This document shows, piece after piece, positions 4,945-9,134 of a stretch of DNA of 9,134 bases. Within the stretch, counting starts at the first letter, position 1. Each line of letters starts with the position of its first letter. The DNA comes from Candidatus Aminicenantes bacterium UBA876. GTDB lineage: Bacteria; Acidobacteriota; Aminicenantia; UBA2199. The notes beneath the pieces were generated by a model. The model made no database searches and was not told where the DNA came from. It saw only the letters and a program-made list of their open reading frames with translations. Where the stretch lies: the NCBI GenBank assembly GCA_002294665.1, contig DBFQ01000073.1:1-9134 (forward strand). The letters run 5' to 3'. A program made the translations under genes and the position numbers.

Positions 4945-6588
4945 ATGAACGAAAGAGAGCGCATCGACAGCATGGTCCGCCGGCATCCGGAAGTCTACGA
5001 CAATCCATTGCGTCGGGAGATGATCCGCCACTGCATCGATTTCCGTGAAACCCTGATAACCCGCAACGGGGCCCTGGCTTTGTGGACCCGTCCCGAATCG
5101 ACCGGCCGCAGCCCCAAGGACACCTACATCGTGCGTGAGCCGAAAACATCCGCGGACATCGACTGGGATGCGCCCAACAACATCCCCATGGATCCCGGCA
5201 CACTGGACATGATCCTGGAAGACGCGCTGTCACTGTTGGCGGAAAAGCCGCGCGTGTACGTAACCGACCGCGTCATCGGCGCCGACTCCGGCTACGCGCT
5301 GCCCGTGCACACCGTGACCGATAGCGCGGTGACGGCCCTGTTCACGGACAATATGTTCCGCCCCATTCCCGCGGATATTCATCGCAGCCGGCTCAACCAG
5401 CGGCCTTTCACCCTGGTGGTGCTGCCCAACGATAAACTGGATCCCGGCCGCTACACCGGGCGGTTGCGTGAGCTTCCCGACGGCACGACCTCCAACATGG
5501 TGGTAGCCATGGATTATTCCCGCGACCTGGGGGTGATCGTGGGCAGTGCCTACCTGGGCAGCGTGAAAAAGCTGATGTTCACCGTGATGAACTACATGCT
5601 GCCGGGGATTGACGTGCTGCCGCTGCATACGTCGGCCAACGAGGGCGCCGATGCCGGAATCGCGTTGTTCCTGGGATTGAGCGGCACGGGGAAAACCACC
5701 TTGTCGGCCGATCCCGATCGGGCCTTGCTGGGAGACGATGAGCACGGCTGGAGCGAAGCGGGGGTTTCCAACTTCGAGAACGGCTGTTACGCCAAGCTGA
5801 TCAATCTGTCCGCGGAGAAAGAGCCGGAGATCCACCGCGCGGTCATGCACGACGCCCCGCCGCTGGAGCACGGTGCCATCCTGGAAAACGTCATGGTTTA
5901 TCCGGACGGATCGGTGGATATGTATGACAACCGCCTGACGGAGAATTCCCGCGGCAGTTATCTCCTGACTTTCCTGTCCAACATCAAGACCTCTTCACGC
6001 GGCAGCCATCCCTACCGCATATTGTTCTTGACCGCCGATGCCAACGGGGTTTTGCCGCCCGTGGCGCAATTGACCGAAGATCAGGCCATGCTGTGGTTCC
6101 TCATGGGCTATACCAGCAAGCTGGCGGGAACGGAAACCGGCATCGAGGAACCGGTTTCCACTTTCTCGCGCTTTTTCGGCGCTCCTTTCATGCCCAGGAA
6201 CCCCGATGTCTATGCCACCATGCTGGGTGAAAAACTGAAAACCCACGGAACCCGCGTTTTCCTGGTCAATACCGGTTGGAGCGGCGGTCCCTACGGCGTC
6301 GGTCACCGCATGGACATCACGGTGACGCGCCACATCATTCGCCAGGTGCTGGATTCCGACCTGGAAGGAATCGATTTCGAGGAAGACCCGCGCTTTCACA
6401 TCATGGTTCCCGTCAGTTTCCCGGGGGTGGATGAGAAAGTGCTGCATCCGGAAAAGTCCTGGGCGGATGCCGGAGAATTCCGCCGCCGCGCGGACGCCCT
6501 GGCCGCCGATTTCAGCTCTCATTACGACAAGGCATACGGCGGAAAGCCCATCGCGGAGTCGATCCGTGCCTGTTGCCCCGGCAAATAG
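4945..6588 (+). CDS. pckA: Phosphoenolpyruvate carboxykinase (ATP)
   Basis: PckA converts oxaloacetate plus ATP to phosphoenolpyruvate, CO2 and ADP, the entry to gluconeogenesis; in some anaerobes it runs in the carboxylating direction. The protein is 547 residues, close to the usual 530-540. Seen in order: STGRSPKDTYIV (substrate Arg region, about 52-63), HTSANEG (228-234), the P-loop GLSGTGKTTL (244-253), the metal/ATP motif LLGDDEHGW (261-269), TENSRGSY (332-339) with the substrate-binding Arg, and LVNTGWSGG (440-448). These are ATP-class signatures, not GTP-class. The SRGSYL stretch and the FFGAPFMPRNP stretch (410-420) differ from the E. coli sequence, but the basic frame is intact. ATG 4945 has AGGAG (4933-4937) 7 nt upstream; an earlier in-frame ATG at 4885 lies inside the palindrome and lacks one. 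The stop is 18 nt from the convergent tsaD stop. Confidence 0.95.
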   Translation: MNERERIDSMVRRHPEVYDNPLRREMIRHCIDFRETLITRNGALALWTRPESTGRSPKDTYIVREPKTSADIDWDAPNNIPMDPGTLDMILEDALSLLAEKPRVYVTDRVIGADSGYALPVHTVTDSAVTALFTDNMFRPIPADIHRSRLNQRPFTLVVLPNDKLDPGRYTGRLRELPDGTTSNMVVAMDYSRDLGVIVGSAYLGSVKKLMFTVMNYMLPGIDVLPLHTSANEGADAGIALFLGLSGTGKTTLSADPDRALLGDDEHGWSEAGVSNFENGCYAKLINLSAEKEPEIHRAVMHDAPPLEHGAILENVMVYPDGSVDMYDNRLTENSRGSYLLTFLSNIKTSSRGSHPYRILFLTADANGVLPPVAQLTEDQAMLWFLMGYTSKLAGTETGIEEPVSTFSRFFGAPFMPRNPDVYATMLGEKLKTHGTRVFLVNTGWSGGPYGVGHRMDITVTRHIIRQVLDSDLEGIDFEEDPRFHIMVPVSFPGVDEKVLHPEKSWADAGEFRRRADALAADFSSHYDKAYGGKPIAESIRACCPGK

Positions 6589-6606
6589 GCGAAAACCGGC
6601 AACCAG

Positions 6607-7644
6607 TCAGCGGGGCCCGCGGCGGCTGAAAGATGAACGGGAATAGGCGTTCAGGTAACCGGGAGAGTAATCGGCTTCCGGGAAGGCCTTGAAGGTTTCG
6701 TATCCCAGCCAGGCGATCATGGACGCGTTGTCCGTGCAGAATTCCGGCCGCGGCAGAAAAAACGGGATTTCTTTTTTCTGGAACGTTTCCGCCAGGCGCC
6801 GGCGCAAAAGGGAGTTGCGACTCACGCCGCCGGCAACCACGATCCCGGAAACGGGATGACGCTCTACCGCGTCCAGCAGTGATTGCACCAGGTAGTCGAC
6901 CATGGAGGCAAGCAGGGAAGAGACCAGGCCGGTGATGCGTGAATCTCCGGGTTGGATGCCGTGCGTGCGGACCAGGCGCAATGCCGCCGCCTTGTAACCC
7001 GAGAACGAAAAGTCGGCTGAGCCGTCACTCATACGCGGAACCGAGAACCCGAATTCCCGTTCCCGGGCGGGATCAAAAAGCTGATCCATGATCGGGCCGC
7101 CGGGATAACCCAGGCCGAGGTGTCGGGCCACCTTGTCCATTACCTCTCCGGCGGCGTCATCGCGGGTACTTGCCAGCGGCTGGAGCTCAAAACGGGATTC
7201 GAGGCGGAACAGGGTGGTGTGCCCGCCGGATACCACCATGGCCAGGAGGGGGAATTCGATTTCCGGGTGACCGATAAAAGCGGCCTCGATGTGCGCGGCC
7301 ACGTGGTCGACGCCGACCAGGGGAATCCCCGTGCGGAATGCAAGGCCCTTGGCGAACGAAAGCGCGATCAGCAACGATCCGATCAGGCCGGGACCGGTGG
7401 TCACGCTCAGCAGATTCACGTCTTCGATGCGTGTACCGGTTTCCTGCAGTACCGTCGAGGTCAGCAGGTCGATGCTCTCGTAGTGGGTGCGCGAGGCGAT
7501 TTCCGGCACCACGCCGCCGAAACGGGCGTGCAGGTCCACCTGTGATTTGACTCTTTCGCACACCACGCGGTCGCGGCCGTCGCCCCGTTCCACCAGGGCT
7601 ACGGCGGTCTCGTCGCAGGAGGATTCAAAACCCATTACCAGCAT
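6607..7644 (-). CDS. tsaD: tRNA N6-adenosine threonylcarbamoyltransferase
   Basis: TsaD transfers the threonylcarbamoyl group from TC-AMP to A37 of ANN-decoding tRNAs, forming t6A, together with TsaB and TsaE, which are not in this window. The 345-residue protein has the full ASKHA-fold signature set: GFESSCDETA at the N-terminus (5-14), TTGPGLIGSL (82-91), the metal-binding HVAAH (H114, H118), SGGHT (139-143), GGPIMD (182-187), AGGVSRN (271-277) and CTDNASMIA (303-311) with metal ligand D305. The ATG at 7644 gives MLVMGFESS; a second ATG at 7635 would give MGFESS. A TAGAAT box ends 6 nt before the first ATG, which favours a leaderless start there. GAGG lies between but would sit at the extreme mRNA end. 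The basic, serine-rich C-terminus ends at 6607. Confidence 0.96.
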   Translation of the reverse strand: MLVMGFESSCDETAVALVERGDGRDRVVCERVKSQVDLHARFGGVVPEIASRTHYESIDLLTSTVLQETGTRIEDVNLLSVTTGPGLIGSLLIALSFAKGLAFRTGIPLVGVDHVAAHIEAAFIGHPEIEFPLLAMVVSGGHTTLFRLESRFELQPLASTRDDAAGEVMDKVARHLGLGYPGGPIMDQLFDPAREREFGFSVPRMSDGSADFSFSGYKAAALRLVRTHGIQPGDSRITGLVSSLLASMVDYLVQSLLDAVERHPVSGIVVAGGVSRNSLLRRRLAETFQKKEIPFFLPRPEFCTDNASMIAWLGYETFKAFPEADYSPGYLNAYSRSSFSRRGPR

Positions 7645-7650
7645 GGCCTC

Positions 7651-7679
7651 ATTCTACCTGACAAGGCGCGACGAGGCAA
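7651..7679 (-). promoter_or_regulatory. Candidate tsaD promoter, leaderless arrangement
   Basis: On the minus strand TTGCCT (7679-7674), a 17-nt spacer and TAGAAT (7656-7651) precede ATG 7644 by 6 nt. Start of transcription would fall at the start codon. The same TAGAAT-N6-ATG spacing occurs at the kinase gene. Confidence 0.5.
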
Positions 7680-7700
7680 TCCGGAGCAAGGGGAGATAAA

Positions 7701-7764
7701 GTTGGAGAGTTGGAGAGTTGGAAAGTTGGGGAGTTGGAGATTTGGAAAGTTGGAGAGTTGAAAA
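7701..7764 (+). repeat. Eight tandem copies of an 8-bp unit (GTTGGAGA)
   Basis: Consecutive octads are GTTGGAGA, GTTGGAGA, GTTGGAAA, GTTGGGGA, GTTGGAGA, TTTGGAAA, GTTGGAGA and GTTGAAAA. The 64-bp tract is phase-perfect and strongly strand-biased for purines (G and A on +). It lies between the divergent tsaD and kinase promoters. Related octads in the opposite orientation appear at 9112-9134. No function is evident; replication slippage would explain its growth. Confidence 0.92.
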
Positions 7765-7781
7765 GAAGGTGACAGGAGTGG

Positions 7782-7803
7782 GGGCGGCTCCCCGTGGCCG
7801 CCC
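7782..7803 (+). repeat. GC-rich hairpin with CCCCGT loop, copy 1
   Basis: GGGCGGC (7782-7788) pairs with GCCGCCC (7797-7803), extended by a T-G pair (7789/7796), to form an 8-bp stem with loop CCCCGT (7790-7795). A GGTGACA heptad sits just upstream at 7768-7774. There is no following T-tract, so it is not a typical terminator. A second copy with the same loop lies at 9029-9050. Confidence 0.8.
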
Positions 7804-7948
7804 TGTAGAACGCAAAAGGCCGAAAACAGCGCAAACATTCAGGGCCGGTGCGTATAAACGCATAAAGTTGACTTTGTTCCCCCCCTCAACTCTTTCAGCT
7901 TGTTTCCTATCCGGGTCATTTGGATTTGCTTGGAACCGGAGTAACCTG
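7804..7948. other. Intergenic stretch without a gene
   Basis: No plausible coding frame with a ribosome site is seen in this part of the 339-bp tsaD-kinase gap. It contains a small hairpin, TGCGT (7849-7853) with loop ATAA and ACGCA (7858-7862), a run of seven C (7879-7885), and a CCCTCAACT motif nearby that also occurs around 8982-8991 in the next intergenic region. Confidence 0.5.
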
Positions 7949-7977
7949 TTGTCGCTGCTACGACAATTCAGTAGAAT
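7949..7977 (+). promoter_or_regulatory. Candidate kinase promoter with inverted repeat over the -35
   Basis: TTGTCG (7949-7954), a 17-nt spacer and TAGAAT (7972-7977) lie 6 nt before ATG 7984, predicting a leaderless transcript; no ribosome site is present. The -35 hexamer is also the left arm of a perfect inverted repeat, TTGTCG (7949-7954), six bases, CGACAA (7961-7966), so a dimeric regulator bound there would cover the -35 and spacer. Confidence 0.5.
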
Positions 7978-7983
7978 GCGATC

Positions 7984-8907
7984 ATGAAAAGATGGCTGCA
8001 GGAACGGATTGAAGGCGTGGAACGGATCGTCAGAATCCGCGCCGAGGCGTCCACCCGCGTGTTCTTCCGCCTGTATTTTTCCGAGCGGACCCGGGTGGCC
8101 ATGGTTTACCCCGGCCCTGAACCCGAGGCACTGGAAAGGATAAAAAGACTTACGGGCCTCTACCTGAACCACGGGATCGCGGTACCGAGAATCCACGCCG
8201 TCCTCGAGGACCGTGCCCTGGTACAGGAGGACCTGGGGAATCTCCGGCTGCAACAGGTCTTTTCACGGGGAAGCGTCCGTTCCCGGCGTGACTGGCTGGT
8301 CCGCACGGCGGATATCCTGGAAAAACTGGCATCCATACCCGCCGAGGCGACGTCGAATCGTCTGGATCGTGACCGGTTGCACTGGGAAATGGATTTTTTT
8401 ATCCAGCATTTCGCTTCGCGGCGCCTGGATGCGAAAGCCTGCCGCCGTTTGCAGTCTTGCCTGATCGCCTTGGTGGAGGGAATCGACGGCGTGCCGGTAT
8501 TCGCCCACCGGGATTTTCACTCCCGCAACATGATGGTGCGTGACGAGCTTGTTTACCTGGTGGATTTCCAGGATTCGCTGCGCGCCCCCCGTGCGTATGA
8601 CGCGGTTTCGCTGGCCTGGGATGCGTATCTGGACCTGGGAAAGCAGCGTGAGCGGTTCCTGGACGACCTGGATGCGCGAGGTCTGTTGCCGTCGAGGGAG
8701 CAGGTTTACCTCACCGCCCTGCAGCGCAACCTCAAGGCCCTGGGCACCTTCGGTTTCCAGGCGGATACCCGGGGCAAGCGGGGGTACGAGCGCTATATTC
8801 CCCGCACCCTGCGCCACGTGGCACAGAATCCCCTGGCGCGTGAAGTACTGGAGGACAGCCTGGATCAATTGATCACGGATCCTGCAGAAAAATGGGGAAA
8901 AAGGTAA
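7984..8907 (+). CDS. AmgK-like sugar kinase (aminoglycoside phosphotransferase fold)
   Basis: A 307-residue kinase of the APH/choline-kinase fold. The catalytic loop HRDFHSRNMM is at 175-184 (D177 the likely catalytic base) and the metal-binding DFQD at 194-197. These are followed by a YDAVSLAWDAY segment (205-215) and a late QRNLKALGTFGF stretch (247-258). This combination, with R-F-F-R-L at the N-terminus and no clear ATP-anchoring Lys, resembles AmgK, which phosphorylates N-acetylmuramate and GlcNAc at the anomeric position in peptidoglycan recycling. Real aminoglycoside-resistance enzymes are less likely because the FQD and LKALG features fit AmgK better. The usual partner MurU (uridylyltransferase) does not follow immediately: 227 bp of repeats do. 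The start is ATG 7984; no ribosome site, but TAGAAT ends 6 nt upstream. The stop codon lies within a GGTAACA heptad. Confidence 0.75.
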   Translation: MKRWLQERIEGVERIVRIRAEASTRVFFRLYFSERTRVAMVYPGPEPEALERIKRLTGLYLNHGIAVPRIHAVLEDRALVQEDLGNLRLQQVFSRGSVRSRRDWLVRTADILEKLASIPAEATSNRLDRDRLHWEMDFFIQHFASRRLDAKACRRLQSCLIALVEGIDGVPVFAHRDFHSRNMMVRDELVYLVDFQDSLRAPRAYDAVSLAWDAYLDLGKQRERFLDDLDARGLLPSREQVYLTALQRNLKALGTFGFQADTRGKRGYERYIPRTLRHVAQNPLAREVLEDSLDQLITDPAEKWGKR

Positions 8908-8923
8908 CAGGTATCAGGTGACA
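8903..8923 (+). repeat. Three tandem heptads (GGTnnCA) overlapping the kinase stop
   Basis: GGTAACA, GGTATCA and GGTGACA follow one another without a break. The first carries the TAA stop of the kinase (8905-8907). A single GGTGACA is also found at 7768-7774 in the upstream intergenic region. Confidence 0.8.
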
Positions 8924-8939
8924 GCAGGCATGGAGATCC

Positions 8940-8967
8940 GGAATAAGGAATAAAGTAGAAAGAATAA
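8940..8967 (+). repeat. Four degenerate heptads (GGAATAA-like)
   Basis: GGAATAA, GGAATAA, AGTAGAA and AGAATAA are in register. The tract is purine-rich on +, like the octads at 7701-7764. No coding or regulatory role is visible. Confidence 0.65.
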
Positions 8968-9028
8968 GGCAACCGTGTTTCCACCCTCAACTTATTTTTC
9001 TATTTGGGATCTGAATCAAGGTGAAAGG

Positions 9029-9050
9029 AGGCAACCCCCCGTGGTTGCCC
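9029..9050 (+). repeat. GC-rich hairpin with CCCCGT loop, copy 2
   Basis: GGCAACC (9030-9036) pairs with GGTTGCC (9043-9049) around loop CCCCGT (9037-9042). Compared with copy 1, two G-C pairs have become A-T pairs and a T-G wobble has become C-G, so pairing is kept while sequence changes. AGGTGAAAGG just upstream resembles the AGGTGACAGG preceding copy 1. Confidence 0.82.
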
Positions 9051-9076
9051 ATAAATTTTCTCCGGTCGTTTTGAGG

Positions 9077-9092
9077 GCGACCAGCCGGTCGC
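9077..9092 (+). terminator. Third hairpin followed by T-rich tract, possible terminator
   Basis: GCGACC (9077-9082) pairs with GGTCGC (9087-9092) over a 4-nt loop. The following bases include five T (9098-9102), so it could end transcription of the kinase gene, although 170 bp downstream of its stop. GGTCG at 9064-9068 can instead pair with CGACC at 9078-9082, giving an alternative fold. It may equally be a shorter relative of the two CCCCGT hairpins. Confidence 0.4.
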
Positions 9093-9111
9093 TACTCTTT
9101 TTACTTCTTCT

Positions 9112-9134
9112 CTCTTCAACTCTTCAACTTTTCA
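9112..9134 (-). repeat. Inverted-orientation octads (GTTGAAGA-like), cut by window end
   Basis: CTCTTCAA (9112-9119), CTCTTCAA (9120-9127) and CTTTTCA (9128-9134) run to the last base. Their reverse complement is in the GTTGAAGA register, one base from GTTGGAGA at 7701-7764. The array probably continues beyond the window. Confidence 0.75.

Noticed and set aside
6589..6606. Intrinsic terminator between pckA and tsaD
   Set aside because: The 18-bp convergent gap holds no stable stem followed by T or A runs.
7701..7764. CRISPR array
   Set aside because: The repeats are 8 bp and directly abutting, with no spacers and no cas genes nearby.
7654..8253. Minus-strand 199-codon frame across the octad repeats and kinase start
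   Set aside because: Its C-terminal part is translated tandem repeat (SNSPT-like) and its N-terminal part is antisense to the kinase gene.
7984..8907. Antibiotic-resistance aminoglycoside phosphotransferase
   Set aside because: The fold is shared, but HRDFHSRN with DFQD and the C-terminal LKALG stretch fit AmgK-type sugar kinases, and there is no mobile element next to it.

Overview
The window looks like chromosomal DNA of an anaerobic, probably Gram-negative bacterium with moderately high GC, most likely a metagenome-derived contig. The grounds are a tungsten-type aldehyde:ferredoxin oxidoreductase operon with a four-cluster ferredoxin, an ATP-type PEP carboxykinase, and a sugar kinase of the peptidoglycan-recycling AmgK type. 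The phylum cannot be fixed from sequence alone. Acidobacteriota/Aminicenantes-like or deltaproteobacterial-like lineages are guesses. Most of the window is housekeeping and central metabolism. No phage, transposase, CRISPR or RNA gene was seen.

Layout. Bases 1-81 are an exact copy of an internal piece of coaE (368-448) joined to the last 42 codons of an unidentified gene (82-210). This is probably an artefact of a contig end. Then, on +, come coaE (213-830) and a J-like/TPR protein with its own promoter (875-1513). Convergent to these lies a four-gene minus-strand operon (4769 down to 1542): mobB-like GTPase, a 57-residue protein of unknown function, a polyferredoxin, and the AOR catalytic subunit. 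The first two genes overlap and the rest are tightly packed, each with a good ribosome-binding site. A 175-bp divergent region (4770-4944) carries back-to-back sigma70-type promoters and a 14-bp palindrome, and leads into pckA on + (4945-6588). Convergent to pckA is tsaD (6607-7644, minus). A repeat-rich intergenic region (7645-7983) follows, then an AmgK-like sugar kinase (7984-8907), then a second repeat-rich region to the end.

How the genes relate. The AOR module would oxidise aldehydes (or run the reverse acid reduction) and pass electrons through the four [4Fe-4S] clusters. MobB suggests a link to the pterin cofactor. PckA interconverts oxaloacetate and PEP. CoaE, TsaD and the kinase are housekeeping functions (coenzyme A, tRNA t6A, cell-wall sugar salvage).

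Three things stand out. (1) tsaD, the kinase gene and mobB all have a -10-like hexamer only 6-7 nt before ATG and a -35-like hexamer 17 nt further up, so they may be leaderless, while the other genes have clear Shine-Dalgarno sites. (2) The two intergenic regions around the kinase share 7-8-bp tandem repeats and a hairpin with an identical CCCCGT loop and compensatory stem changes. (3) The AOR subunit has a non-canonical C-x3-C-x3-CC cluster motif and an unidentified 57-residue operon partner.
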